From the NCBI GenBank assembly GCA_021772095.1, contig JADYXR010000204.1:105317-169316 (forward strand): DNA of 64,000 bases, in the 5' to 3' direction. Position 1 is the stretch's first letter, and the number at the start of each line of letters is the position of its first letter. The stretch comes from Candidatus Obscuribacter sp. (lineage in GTDB: Bacteria > Cyanobacteriota > Vampirovibrionia > Obscuribacterales > Obscuribacteraceae). Positions 44,664-54,111 of this stretch are shown here, in pieces. Below the pieces are notes generated by a model. The model was not told where the DNA came from. It saw only the letters and a program-made list of their open reading frames with translations, and did not search any database. The position numbers and the translations under genes were made by a program.

Positions 44664-44987
44664 ATGACAGAAAAGCTGGTTACTTTTAAAGCTGAGTTCT
44701 TCAAAGCGCTTGCCAATCCGCTTAGAATCAGGATACTGGATCAACTCCGGACTGAGGAATTAACGGTTTCCGAGATAAGAGAGCGTTTGGAAGTCGAACT
44801 GCCGAACATCTCTCAACAGCTCGCAGTTTTGCGCGCCAAGAAACTGGTTGTGGCTAGAAAGCAAGGCAATAATATCTACTATTCCTGTCCTGACCATACG
44901 GTGTTCAGATTGCTGGATGTGGCAAAAGAAATTTTCAACAATCACCTGATCGACCTGCAAGAAACCCTCCGGGATCTCCAGGAATAG
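44664..44987 (+). CDS. ArsR/SmtB-family winged-helix regulator
   Basis: 107 residues. Typical fold: FFKALANPLRIRILDQLRTE, recognition helix ELPNISQQLAVLRAKKLVVA, wing RKQGNNIYYSC and a C-terminal dimer helix. The metal-binding ELCVCDL motif of arsenic/cadmium sensors is replaced by ELTVSEI, so it is not a classical alpha-3 metal sensor. The C-terminal helix has CPDHTVF...NNHLID, which could host an alpha-5 type site or a single redox Cys. It sits between the carbonic-anhydrase-like genes and the stress/ATPase/cytochrome block and is probably autoregulated via 44618-44635. Confidence 0.9.
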   Translation: MTEKLVTFKAEFFKALANPLRIRILDQLRTEELTVSEIRERLEVELPNISQQLAVLRAKKLVVARKQGNNIYYSCPDHTVFRLLDVAKEIFNNHLIDLQETLRDLQE

Positions 44988-45303
44988 TCGATCGGACATC
45001 CGAAGAAAGACTTCTTCAACTTTTCTGCGACCGGATCTTTACCGGACGACCACGGCTTCTCTGCTTAAAAGCACGGAAAATGTTTGTAGTGCAGTGGTTG
45101 TTCAAAAAGCATAGAAAATAACCTTACTTTGTCACCATATGTGGTGGCATTCGAGCTTACTCCCGATTAGTGCCCTTTCGTCTTGAGTTGGCTGCTCAAC
45201 CGAAAGGATGATCTTTCCTGCCTCCATCGATACCCCCAGCGGTCGAGGCGATCTCTTCGGAGCTTTGACAAAATGGAAAAGTGTTAATTCTGAGGGGACG
45301 CGC
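44988..45303. other. Gene-free stretch between ArsR-type and stress-protein genes
   Basis: 316 bases without a credible gene. It contains a small hairpin CACCA-TATG-TGGTG at 45138-45151 and ends with the GAGGGG ribosome site of the next gene. No clear terminator. Confidence 0.4.
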
Positions 45304-45795
45304 ATGAAAGTATTAATTGCTGTTGACGGATCTGATTGTTCCAATAGAGCGATCGAATCCGTAGCCGGACGTCTGTGGCAAGAGGATGATCAGTTTATTG
45401 TAATTTCTGTTGTTGAACCAATTCCGGCGGACGTGGGTGTTGGATACTTCCCGGTTAGTTCAGGTGGGATATTTCAGCAGCAATACGATGATTGTGCCAA
45501 CAATTGCGGAACGAGTGGTGCCAGGTTGCAGACGCTCCTGCCGGGTAACCAGGTCGAAGTAAGAGTGGTATCGGGAATGGTGGCGGAGACAATATGCAAT
45601 TTTGCAGAGTCCTGGGAGGCCGATCTAATCATCCTCGGATCTCATGGTCGCAAAGGAATTTCCCACTTTCTTTTGGGCAGCGTCGCTGAGGAAGTGTTGA
45701 AGAAATCGCCTTGCTCCGTTGAAGTTGTGAAAGTAAAGCAGAAGCTTCATACAGAGCCAAAGCAATCCAAGAAAAGTCAAACTGCCAAGGCTTGA
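45304..45795 (+). CDS. Universal stress protein (single UspA domain)
   Basis: 163 residues from ATG at 45304 with GAGGGG 7 bases upstream. N-terminal MKVLIAVDGSDCSNRAIE and the ATP-binding signature LGSHGRKGISHFLLGSVAEE (G-2x-G-9x-G-S type) show the ATP-binding branch. The basic C-terminal tail (KQKLHTEPKQSKKSQTAKA) is extra. Cytosolic. First gene of a same-strand block: USP, P-type ATPase, two cytochromes c, tandem USP. Confidence 0.93.
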   Translation: MKVLIAVDGSDCSNRAIESVAGRLWQEDDQFIVISVVEPIPADVGVGYFPVSSGGIFQQQYDDCANNCGTSGARLQTLLPGNQVEVRVVSGMVAETICNFAESWEADLIILGSHGRKGISHFLLGSVAEEVLKKSPCSVEVVKVKQKLHTEPKQSKKSQTAKA

Positions 45796-46029
45796 GGTCT
45801 CTTGAACTTGGGCTCCCCGAGTTAGAAAACCATCGTTTTATGACAGGTGCGGGTTTCGAACTTGAGAAGTTATGCTCAGAGGTTGTGTTTTGAAAGTTTA
45901 TTGAACGAAGTGTTCATTCCATAGGATGAGCTCGAATCCATCCGACCCTCCGGATTCGTCAAATTGGTGGAGGCTAAATGCATGTTCGTTTTGCGATAAT
46001 GAGTATGAGGTTCGATCAGGAGAGGCAAT

Positions 46030-48804
46030 GTGTCTAATCAATTAACAGACCATGAGCCCCAAAATCTATCGAGTGATCCGCGCCAAGTGTCTGAGGGTGA
46101 AGAACTTGCCGAGGCTCCAATTGATGACATCCTCCGGTTGTATAAATCAAATCTCCGAACTGGTTTGGATGAAGAAACCGCGAATCAGAAACTAATTGAA
46201 TCAGGCCGCAACGAGATAACCTTTAAAAAACAAGATGGCCTGGCTCAGCTTCTCTTCAGGCAGTTCCAATCGAGCGTGGTGATTTTGCTGTTGGTTGCCG
46301 CTGTTGTTTCATTCTGTACTGGCGATCATTTGCAGGCTATCGGAATTCTTACTGCCGTAATAATCAATGCTGCAGTTGGATTTCTAACGGAAATGAAATC
46401 CCAGATGTCGCTTATCGCGCTTCAACAAATGTCGGGTCCATCTGCACGAGTAGTTCGATCATCTCATCACCGGCTGATACCAGCGCCGGAACTGGTTGAA
46501 GGTGATATCGTCATTCTCGAGCCTGGTTCGCGAATTCCAGCGGATCTCCGATTCGTCGAAGCGGCAGCCTTGCAAGTCGACGAATCGATTCTCACCGGTG
46601 AAAGTGTTTCAGTCGCCAAAGCCGCTTCGCCGGTAGAGGGCGAAAAGTCATCCATCACTTTGGGTTTCCATGGCACACACGTGGTCAATGGGCGGGCGCG
46701 TGGAGTCGTAATCAGTACAGGGAAAAAATCGAGCCTCGGTAAATTGCAATGTAGTTTGATGGAAGGCCACGCTGTCCCCACCCCCCTTGAGGTCAAGCTT
46801 GAAGAGCTTGGGAAGCAGCTGTCGCAGATGACCGTTTTCATTTGTGTTGCTATTGCAATTGTCGGTTTGGTCAATGGCGAAAACATCTGGTCAATGCTGG
46901 AGACGAGTATAGCGCTTGCCGTGGCGGCTATTCCAGAGGGGCTGCCTGTGGTGGCTACGCTGGCTCTGGCGATTGGAACTCAGCGCATGGTAAAAGCAGG
47001 AGCCTTGATTCGTCAACTCTCGGCTGTGGAAACGCTTGGTTGTACCAATATCATATGCTCGGACAAAACCGGTACCCTCACTGAGAACAAGCTTCTGGTC
47101 ACCGATATCTATGTGGATGGCACAAATCTCAAAGTCTCCGGAATTGGCTACGCACCTGAAGGAGTAATAAGTAAGAACGGGCAGTGCGATTATCAGAGTG
47201 ATATTTTGACTCAGTTGTTGAAAGCGACGACGCTTTGCAATGATGCCAGGCTCGAACATAACGAAAAAGAAAATCTATGGCATATTGCCGGCGATCCTAC
47301 CGAAGGTGCTTTGCTGGTTGCAGCATCAAAAGCCGGTTTAGATCATCGTGATCTGCGCGAGACGCATCCTCGGATAGGAGAAATTCCATTCGATCTGATC
47401 CGGAAGAAAATGACAACTTTTCACAAAATCGCCGATCAACAAAGTGAAGCATATGTGAAGGGATCTCCGGAGCACGTAATTGCCGATTCCAAGTTCGTTC
47501 ACCGGGCCGAAGGTGTAGTCCGTTTTACCGATGAAATGAAACAAGAGTATCTGAGCGCCAATTGCTCCTTTGCCGAGAATGGCCTGCGTGTTCTTGGCGT
47601 GGCAATGAAAAGGTTGGACAGCACCGTATTTGATACTACGTCAGGCGCACATGACACGAACCTTGTCTTCTTAGGCTTGATCGCTATGAAGGACCTGGCG
47701 CGACAGGGGGTTGAAACTGCGATCGACAGGTGCCGAGACGCGGGGATTCGCGTGATGATGCTGACCGGCGATCAGAAAGAGACTGCAAAAAGCATAGCAG
47801 TCGATTTGCACATACTCGAGAAAGATCATTTGGTTGTGTCTGGCGATGAACTTATCGATCTGAATAAACAGCAGTTCGCTCTAAAACTCCAGTCCTCAGA
47901 TGTACTTGCCAGAGTGACGCCATCTCTTAAACTCGATGTTGTCAAAGCTCTGCAGCAGGGAGGAAATGTGGTGGCAATGACCGGCGACGGCGTCAATGAT
48001 GCACCAGCATTGCAGCAAGCAAACATCGGAATTGCGATGGGGTTGAGCGGAACCGATTTGGCTCGTGAAGCTTCGAACATGGTGATAACAGATGATAATT
48101 TTAGTACCATCGTCAAAGCGGTCGAACAGGGCCGAATAATTTACGACAACATAAGAAGATCGATATGCTATCTGTTAACCGCTTCAGTCGCTTCGGTGAT
48201 GTCGATTGCTCTAGTAATAGTCACCACTTCAATCTTGGCACTTAATCCTCTGCAGCTTTTGTGGCTCAATTTGATTATGCACGTTTTTCCGGGGTTGGGC
48301 ATAGTGCTCCAGGGCGCTGCTCCTGGAACAATGCAGCGGTCGCCACGAAATCCGCTCGCCAAATTGATCGGACGTTTTGAACTGGTTCAAATTTTATTTC
48401 GAGCCTCTCTGGTATCGGTTGCGGTGCTAGCTTGTGTGTTGTTTTGCCGACATGAGCAGACCAGTGCAGAAACTCTCTCGACCATGGCATTAGCCACAAT
48501 TTCATTCGGATTGCTCTACCAGGCATGGAACTGGCTGTTTGTAAAAACTTCAATTGAGGAGAGCCTGGGACTTGCTCCGATAAACAAGTTTATGTATCTG
48601 ATGATGTTTATCTCGTATTCTCTGGTCTTTGTTGCAATATACATGCCTGCATTGCAGCCGGTATTGAGGACAGTGGCATTGACGGCACAGCAGCTAATGG
48701 TTGTACTGCTGATTTCAACGGCTTCGGCAGTTGCATCGATATTTGTTGAGCGACTATGGTCGCTAGTTGCAAAAAGACTGAACAAAACGGCGCCGCGTGA
48801 GTAG
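46030..48804 (+). CDS. P2-type cation-transporting ATPase
   Basis: 924 residues with the complete P-type core. N-terminal cation-ATPase domain (EAPIDDILRLYKSNLRTGLDEETA), actuator motif LTGES, helix-4 ion site VAAIPEGLPVVATLALAIG (P302 onward), phosphorylation site D345 in SDKTGTLTENK, hinge MTGDGVNDAPAL, and the C-terminal six-helix domain. PEGLP places it among P2A/P2B-like Ca2+ or Mn2+ pumps and their bacterial relatives, including those sometimes called Na+/K+ pumps. Ion specificity is not determined. GTG start with AGGAGAGG upstream. It consumes ATP to export or exchange cations, possibly balancing the ion gradient made by the Ehr-type complex next door (inference). Confidence 0.93.
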   Translation: MSNQLTDHEPQNLSSDPRQVSEGEELAEAPIDDILRLYKSNLRTGLDEETANQKLIESGRNEITFKKQDGLAQLLFRQFQSSVVILLLVAAVVSFCTGDHLQAIGILTAVIINAAVGFLTEMKSQMSLIALQQMSGPSARVVRSSHHRLIPAPELVEGDIVILEPGSRIPADLRFVEAAALQVDESILTGESVSVAKAASPVEGEKSSITLGFHGTHVVNGRARGVVISTGKKSSLGKLQCSLMEGHAVPTPLEVKLEELGKQLSQMTVFICVAIAIVGLVNGENIWSMLETSIALAVAAIPEGLPVVATLALAIGTQRMVKAGALIRQLSAVETLGCTNIICSDKTGTLTENKLLVTDIYVDGTNLKVSGIGYAPEGVISKNGQCDYQSDILTQLLKATTLCNDARLEHNEKENLWHIAGDPTEGALLVAASKAGLDHRDLRETHPRIGEIPFDLIRKKMTTFHKIADQQSEAYVKGSPEHVIADSKFVHRAEGVVRFTDEMKQEYLSANCSFAENGLRVLGVAMKRLDSTVFDTTSGAHDTNLVFLGLIAMKDLARQGVETAIDRCRDAGIRVMMLTGDQKETAKSIAVDLHILEKDHLVVSGDELIDLNKQQFALKLQSSDVLARVTPSLKLDVVKALQQGGNVVAMTGDGVNDAPALQQANIGIAMGLSGTDLAREASNMVITDDNFSTIVKAVEQGRIIYDNIRRSICYLLTASVASVMSIALVIVTTSILALNPLQLLWLNLIMHVFPGLGIVLQGAAPGTMQRSPRNPLAKLIGRFELVQILFRASLVSVAVLACVLFCRHEQTSAETLSTMALATISFGLLYQAWNWLFVKTSIEESLGLAPINKFMYLMMFISYSLVFVAIYMPALQPVLRTVALTAQQLMVVLLISTASAVASIFVERLWSLVAKRLNKTAPRE

Positions 48805-48865
48805 GTCGACCGTAGGGTAAATAGCCAATACGAAGCCGTGACTAAAACTGGAGAAAATTGATTTT

Positions 48866-49303
48866 ATGGAAAGAAAAATGATAGTCGGTCTCGCTTTAGT
48901 TGTTGCTGTCATTGTGCCGGCTGCTTCGATAGCGCAAACATCGAAGAAAGCTGGTGTTCGCCCCAAAAACGAATCAGCTGAAAGTTCGAAGACGGCGAAG
49001 ACTCCGAAAGATAAATCAGTCATGCGCGGCAGAAAATTGTTCGGAACACATTGTGCATCCTGTCATGCCGCGGGTGGCAACAGCATTATGCCTGGTAGGC
49101 CTGTGAAGGGGTCCCAGGTATTGTCCACTCTTGCGACCTTCAAAAGTTATCTCAACGAACCGGTAGGCAATATGCCTCACTACGAACATTTGATCAAGGA
49201 CGAAAAACTTTTGGGGGATCTTTATGCTTATGTGAAGCAGCTAGATCAATCAGATGCTCCCAAAGAAATCGACAAGTCGAAAGACGTGAAAAAACGGACT
49301 TAG
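48866..49303 (+). CDS. Small secreted c-type cytochrome
   Basis: 145 residues. Signal peptide (MIVGLALVVAVIVPAASIAQ), short Lys-rich spacer, one haem-binding CASCH (C63-H67) in LFGTHCASCHAAGG, and the probable axial methionine M103 in GNMPHYEHL. A class I monohaem cytochrome c by pattern, facing the periplasm, acting as electron carrier. It follows the P-type ATPase by 61 bases and precedes a dihaem cytochrome. Confidence 0.9.
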   Translation: MERKMIVGLALVVAVIVPAASIAQTSKKAGVRPKNESAESSKTAKTPKDKSVMRGRKLFGTHCASCHAAGGNSIMPGRPVKGSQVLSTLATFKSYLNEPVGNMPHYEHLIKDEKLLGDLYAYVKQLDQSDAPKEIDKSKDVKKRT

Positions 49304-49413
49304 AATTGATTTTGTCATGCATAGCGTTTTGAAAAAAAACTTGATTCTGTTTTTAGAGACGCTTATGTTCCTGATTGTTCTACAATTGAGCGTGTAAACT
49401 TAGGAGCAGTCTA

Positions 49414-50190
49414 ATGCTTGCCTTGAAATTGAAATTTACCGTAGCGTTGTTACTGTTTTTTGTGGTTGCAACTCCTGTTCTGGTTGCACGCGCGGAAAAA
49501 AACGAAGGCCATGGCAAATTGATCAAACCTCTGGCGTTTAAACCATTAGCCAAAGACAAGCAAAGCGAACGCGGAAAAACTTTGTTTTCCAAACATCAGT
49601 GTTCAACCTGTCATACCATCCAAGGCCGAGGTGGTTGCCTGGCTCCTCCGTTGGATGGCGTTGGCGCCAGGCGCTCAGGTAAGTTTATGAACGCTCGTAT
49701 CGTCGCTGGTGGAGAGCAGCGTTTTTCCGACATGTACGGTATAAGCGAGCTGATGCCTCATGTGAGAATACCGGCCAGTGATGCGAGCGCAATTGTTAGA
49801 TACCTTTTGACAATTCCTTCGCCGAAGTTAGGTTTTCATATCGTAGGACATAGTGATACTAAAGACGGTGCGCCGAGAACTGCAAAAGTTCCTGATACCA
49901 ATTTCTCATCCTCTTCTGAATCGATCAAGCGCGGTCGTGAACTCCTGACCAGCAAAGGGTGTCTAGCCTGCCATTCGCTGGGCAACCTCGGTGGCACGTT
50001 TGCGGAGAAGTTCGACAAAGTGGGAAGCCGGTTGACTAGAGAAGCCATAATGCAGCAGATGAGAAATGCGGATCTTCTCACGCTCAATGATGGGGGAGAG
50101 TATGGAGCGCGCGGAACAGTTATGCCTCCTCTCGGGCTCTCCGACAAGGAAATCGAAGATTTAGCCAATTACCTGATCACTCTTAAGTAA
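49414..50190 (+). CDS. Dihaem c-type cytochrome
   Basis: 258 residues. N-terminal hydrophobic signal or anchor (VALLLFFVVATPVLVARA). Two cytochrome c domains: CSTCH (C63-H67) in SKHQCSTCHTIQGRGG with a candidate axial Met in ELMPHVRIP, and CLACH (C183-H187) in SKGCLACHSLGNLGG with Met in GTVMPPLGLSD. Each half is a class I domain, as in cytochrome c4 or oxidase-associated cytochromes. Periplasmic electron transfer. The partner oxidase or reductase is not in the window. Confidence 0.9.
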   Translation: MLALKLKFTVALLLFFVVATPVLVARAEKNEGHGKLIKPLAFKPLAKDKQSERGKTLFSKHQCSTCHTIQGRGGCLAPPLDGVGARRSGKFMNARIVAGGEQRFSDMYGISELMPHVRIPASDASAIVRYLLTIPSPKLGFHIVGHSDTKDGAPRTAKVPDTNFSSSSESIKRGRELLTSKGCLACHSLGNLGGTFAEKFDKVGSRLTREAIMQQMRNADLLTLNDGGEYGARGTVMPPLGLSDKEIEDLANYLITLK

Positions 50191-50276
50191 TTTTTGCCCA
50201 CGAATACATCGCCCGGACGATGCGAAATCATCCTGATTACATCAAGATGAAATAGCGCATAGGAGGAGGTACACTA

Positions 50277-51233
50277 ATGCACAAATTATCTATTCTGCTA
50301 GGTCTTACTGGTTCTGAAAAATCAAAGTATGCCGCAGAGGTCGCCTGGTCGATTGCCAAAAGAGCAAAGGGGCGCGTTGTCGCATCGCATGTGGTGGATA
50401 CGCGAATGGCTTGGGAATTGATTCGCAACGATCGCTCCGGTTTTATCGGCAGCGGTGTCTATGTTGAGGCTTACGAAAACTTTTGCAAATCTCTCCGGTC
50501 GATCGGCTCAGCATTGTCCACGAAGTTCCAAACCATAGCAGAAGGTCAGGAAGTGCCCACAACTGTTTTGGTAGAAGAAGGCAGTCCCGTTCGACGTCTC
50601 AGTGACAGGGCGGCTGAACATGACTTAGTCGTGATCGGACATCAGCCTCGCAATCCCCGCTCAAAAGAAGAAGAGCATTGCAATTTCATTCGCTATGCCG
50701 TGGCTGAGGGACTCGCACATGAATGTCCGCGACCTCTCCTTGTCGTCCAGGATAAAGTCTATTCATGGTCGGACATGTCAATTCTGGTCTCAGTGGATCA
50801 CCTCAATTTTAGTTTCGTGCACGCTTGTGTTGAGATGGCAAAAATTTTGGGATTGAAACCAAATCTGGTGGCATTGGCGAGTGGAACCAGAGAAGAATCT
50901 CCCATTGCAATTCTTCAGGACTTGAGAAAAGCGCATCCAGAACTGGCTGATATCGACATTTCCGTGCAAATGCTTCGCGGCATTACTCTTCAAGAGCATA
51001 AGCCGTTTATACAGACCGGCGAAGTCGAATTGGATTGGCGGCCTGAGCCCAACACGCTATTGGTTATCCCAACCAGAAAGACCGGAGGTCATCGGATAAC
51101 CGTATTCGACACATCGCCCGATTCATTTGTGAAATGTCTGGCATTGCCTTCGATTATGCTATGGCCAGAAGAGTACACTCAGCTTGATATTGGTTCTACT
51201 GCAGAAAAACAAGCGTCGACTTCGGTTTGTTAG
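50277..51233 (+). CDS. Tandem universal stress protein
   Basis: 318 residues with two UspA-like halves. The first (about 1-160) starts SILLGLTGSEKSKYAAEVAW and contains HDLVVIGHQPRNPRS; the ATP-binding glycine motif is not classical. The second half (165-300) is more diverged, with ILVSVDHLNFSFVHACVEMA. The ribosome site AGGAGGAGG is very strong, suggesting high expression. Last gene of the stress/cytochrome block, followed by a strong terminator. Confidence 0.8.
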   Translation: MHKLSILLGLTGSEKSKYAAEVAWSIAKRAKGRVVASHVVDTRMAWELIRNDRSGFIGSGVYVEAYENFCKSLRSIGSALSTKFQTIAEGQEVPTTVLVEEGSPVRRLSDRAAEHDLVVIGHQPRNPRSKEEEHCNFIRYAVAEGLAHECPRPLLVVQDKVYSWSDMSILVSVDHLNFSFVHACVEMAKILGLKPNLVALASGTREESPIAILQDLRKAHPELADIDISVQMLRGITLQEHKPFIQTGEVELDWRPEPNTLLVIPTRKTGGHRITVFDTSPDSFVKCLALPSIMLWPEEYTQLDIGSTAEKQASTSVC

Positions 51234-51285
51234 TGATGTGAGCGCTCAGACATATGAACCGCATATGGTGTCACTAGAATATTGA

Positions 51286-51323
51286 AAAGTTCGTTCCACA
51301 GATTAAAATGTGGAACGAACTTT
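51286..51323. terminator. Bidirectional terminator between convergent genes
   Basis: Perfect 15-base inverted repeat AAAGTTCGTTCCACA / TGTGGAACGAACTTT with an 8-base loop, between the convergent tandem USP gene and amidohydrolase gene. A/T ends of the stem supply a short T-run on both strands. Confidence 0.75.
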
Positions 51324-51444
51324 AGTGTCTGGATCCTGTTTTTCAAGCCCTGCAAATTGTGCGACGGCGCAGGCGCTTTAGTGCTGCATTTGCAACTGCA
51401 TTTGCATCCTCAATTGCAGAAAACAGTAATAAACCGCGATGAAC

Positions 51445-52437
51445 TCATGCGCGGGGCGACTCACTTGCGTGCTCATGCTGTGCCAGGGATTTTCGTAGCA
51501 GGTTCTGCGCGTTCAAAGCGGTGACCATGTGAAACTCTCGTTCGGTCAATGCCTCTTGTAATTGTTCAAGCGCCTGCCCTTGTTGAAACATTGGAAAATC
51601 GGAGCCGAAGATAACGCGCTCGCAGCCAACTGCATCAACTACTCTTCGGATAATGCGTGCCGGCTGCCATGACGTTTCAAGGTACACGTTGGGGTACTTT
51701 TTTGCCAGTGCCAGCGCCGCGCGCCATGATTCCCAACCCAAGTGATTGAGAATAAACCGACAATCAGAAAAATTTCTCACCAACGGTTCGATGGCAGATA
51801 TGTCGCTGCATGACACCTGATTGGTCAGTTGCTCGATCGGTATATCACCTGTGTGAATCGCTACCGGCAATCCATAATCGCGTGCGAGCGCGACATAATC
51901 TTTTGTATCGTTGTACAAATCACTGGCATGATAACCGCCTACCATGGGATGAATTTTTACGCCCTGTATGGCACGCGATTCCATAAACGGCTGCAAATAA
52001 TTGACCGGATCCGGCTCTGCATGAGAAACCGAGCCGAATACGAAAAAACGTCCAGGATATAATTTGGTTTGGTTGATCAAGTCTTGCGTGCTGGTCAGAG
52101 GCTCCAGCGAATAAACGACTGATTGTTTGATTCCCAACTTGTCCATGTTGTGAACAAGACGTTCCAAACCGTGTCGTTTGAACAACCTCAGAGCTTCCAT
52201 GAAAAAAAGTTCTCCGCAACGAGAATAAATCACACGACTCAGTTTGTTGTTGTAATGCATGGCGATGTGCCTGAGCATGCGATCATGAATTCCTTCTGTC
52301 AGATCGGCAATCGGTTCAATTATAGGCACGACGTGTTTGAAAAAAAGCGTCCGACGCGCCTCCGGAAAAATTTGCTCAACTCCGGAAAGTGACATTATGT
52401 GAGTGTGGAAGTCGATGATTTGTGGTTTTGCTTTCAT
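51445..52437 (-). CDS. Amidohydrolase-2 family metal-dependent hydrolase/decarboxylase
   Basis: 330 residues, TIM-barrel fold. N-terminal HxH metal ligands in IIDFHTHIMS (H11, H13). Further family elements are GVKIHPMVGGYHASDL, the ligand His in VAIHTGDIPIE, FILNHLGWESW, and the final Asp in VIFGSDFPMF. The pattern is that of ACMSD/2-amidohydrolase enzymes acting on C-C or C-N bonds; the substrate is unknown. The start codon overlaps the TPR gene stop as ATGA, so the two are translated together. Confidence 0.87.
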   Translation of the reverse strand: MKAKPQIIDFHTHIMSLSGVEQIFPEARRTLFFKHVVPIIEPIADLTEGIHDRMLRHIAMHYNNKLSRVIYSRCGELFFMEALRLFKRHGLERLVHNMDKLGIKQSVVYSLEPLTSTQDLINQTKLYPGRFFVFGSVSHAEPDPVNYLQPFMESRAIQGVKIHPMVGGYHASDLYNDTKDYVALARDYGLPVAIHTGDIPIEQLTNQVSCSDISAIEPLVRNFSDCRFILNHLGWESWRAALALAKKYPNVYLETSWQPARIIRRVVDAVGCERVIFGSDFPMFQQGQALEQLQEALTEREFHMVTALNAQNLLRKSLAQHEHASESPRA

Positions 52438-52706
52438 AACTTTGTTTCTCGCCGATTAAGGCGATCGCGCAACACTTGTGCTTCTTCTGTTCTACCTTGC
52501 GACTCGTACACATACGCTAAATTCTCTACAAGTTCTTCAATGGCATATTCGAACATGGCCATGTCGCGTTCCGCCTGTTTAAGGCTCGATTTAAGAAGCC
52601 GTTCCGCCTGCAGGTGATCTCCGCGCAGGCTTGCTTTCTTGCTTGCGTCGATAATTGTTTGAAATCTATCGTGACCCATTTCCATATAAACCATCCGGCG
52701 TTGCAT
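52434..52706 (-). CDS. Small TPR-like helical protein
   Basis: 90 residues. A pair of helices fits a tetratricopeptide unit: ASLRGDHLQAERLLKSSLKQ and VENLAYVYESQGRTEEAQVL. Coupled by an ATGA overlap to the amidohydrolase, so it may act as its scaffold or be co-regulated. No signal peptide. Start at the first ATG; a second Met lies seven codons further on. Confidence 0.7.
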   Translation of the reverse strand: MQRRMVYMEMGHDRFQTIIDASKKASLRGDHLQAERLLKSSLKQAERDMAMFEYAIEELVENLAYVYESQGRTEEAQVLRDRLNRRETKL

Positions 52707-53041
52707 TTTTGGTTACCTGTTTAGAAAACTTTCAAAATTGCGACTCAAGCATTTTTGGCACTAAAGAATTCCGACCTACCCACACATCATCTCGAAAAAC
52801 GGTGGATTGCACATCAGTCGTGATGGCTATTTCACCAGCAAACGAGCACCGTCGTTTCTTTTTTGAAATCATCCAAAAGAATGATGTCTCGTGGAAATCT
52901 CGTGTCTAGAATTGAATCGGGAAGAAGATTTGCCTACAGCACATGTTTCTTCCGCCTATGGCACAAGAGAAGAAATCGATTAATCGATTTCTTCCTTTGT
53001 GTAATTACAGAAATTCTGCATAAGAGGATTCGTAACTTGCG
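52707..53041. other. Gene-free stretch between TPR gene and hypE
   Basis: 335 bases with no credible gene. Contains the 26-base palindrome at 52969-52994, close to the hypE end, and the promoter of the TPR/amidohydrolase pair on the minus strand. Confidence 0.4.
52969..52994 (-). terminator. 26-base perfect palindrome after hypE
   Basis: The sequence is its own reverse complement over 26 bases: GAAGAAATCGAT joined to TTAATCGATTTCTTC at the centre TTAA. It lies 48 bases beyond the hypE stop, so termination of the hyp operon is the simplest role. A binding site for a dimeric protein is an alternative because the loop is so short. Confidence 0.55.
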
Positions 53042-54076
53042 TTAGCAAATTCTAGGAAGTTGATCGCCGGATAATTTATCAACAATTCGTCGTCCTCCAA
53101 TCGAGGTTTTCGACACGACTCTTCCTGGATGTTCGGTAGTTACGCTGCCGATGATCGCAGCATCACAACCAAGTTTGTTTATCCTCAATGCTTCAACAAC
53201 TCTGTCGGCAATAGTCGAATCGACGATACACACAAAACGACCTTCACAGGCGACGTAAAGCGGGTCGAGTCCCAACAATTCACAAGCACCTTTGACTGCT
53301 GGATTGATCGCGATTTGAGAATCATTAATGATTATCCCCACGTTCGACGCGTGCGCAATTTCATTCAGTGCGCTGGATAGACCTCCTCTAGTCAAGTCGC
53401 GCATGCAATGCAGTGAGTTTTCAAATGGCGTGAGGCTGAGAACCAAATTGTTCAATGAGGCGCAGTCACTTTGCAGTTCTGTCTCTAAATCCAATCCTTC
53501 TCTGAGGCAGAGGACGGAGATGCCATGTCTCCCGAGATCGCCGCTAACGATGACGCTATCGCCTGGTTTAGCTTTGTTCGCGGACGGTGGGTTGATCACC
53601 TTGATGATACCAATGCCGGTGGTATTTATATAAACGCCGTCTCCGGCGCCGCGATTGACTACTTTGGTGTCGGCTGCCACCACTTGTACGTTCGCCTCCC
53701 TGGCGGCCACAGCGAATGAATCGACGATCTTTTCCAGCTCAGCAATGGAAAAACCCTCTTCGATAATGAACGCAGCTGAAAGGTACAGTGGCTCTGCCAT
53801 TCTCATAGACAGGTCGTTTATTGTTCCATGAACGGAAAGGGAACCTATATCTCCGCCCGGGAAAAAGAGTGGTTTCACCACATAAGAATCTGTCGAAAAC
53901 GCCAGTTTCGAACCGCCGATTTGAAGCAGCGCGGCATCATCCAGCGCGTTTAGAATCGGATTACCGATGCGCGGTATAAAAATTTGTTCGACCAATTGCT
54001 CCGTCAGTTTGCCACCGCTTCCGTGACCCAGTCTGATCACATCCGTCGATTCGATTGGTATTCCGCAAGACTGCAT
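53042..54076 (-). CDS. hypE: Hydrogenase maturation protein HypE
   Basis: 344 residues. AIR-synthase-related fold with RLGHGSGGKLTEQLVEQIF at the N-terminus, ALDDAALL, AFSTDSYVVKPLFFPGGDIG and RDLTRGGLSSALNEIA. It ends in PRIC, the invariant C-terminal cysteine that receives the carbamoyl group from HypF and is dehydrated to thiocyanate, which becomes the cyanide ligand of the [NiFe] centre. Last gene of hypF-hypC-CoAT-hypD-hypE, 35 bases after hypD. Complete by sequence. Confidence 0.97.
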   Translation of the reverse strand: MQSCGIPIESTDVIRLGHGSGGKLTEQLVEQIFIPRIGNPILNALDDAALLQIGGSKLAFSTDSYVVKPLFFPGGDIGSLSVHGTINDLSMRMAEPLYLSAAFIIEEGFSIAELEKIVDSFAVAAREANVQVVAADTKVVNRGAGDGVYINTTGIGIIKVINPPSANKAKPGDSVIVSGDLGRHGISVLCLREGLDLETELQSDCASLNNLVLSLTPFENSLHCMRDLTRGGLSSALNEIAHASNVGIIINDSQIAINPAVKGACELLGLDPLYVACEGRFVCIVDSTIADRVVEALRINKLGCDAAIIGSVTTEHPGRVVSKTSIGGRRIVDKLSGDQLPRIC

Positions 54077-54111
54077 ATCTATCTCCAGCTGTTCTTATTT
54101 TTGACGCTCGT

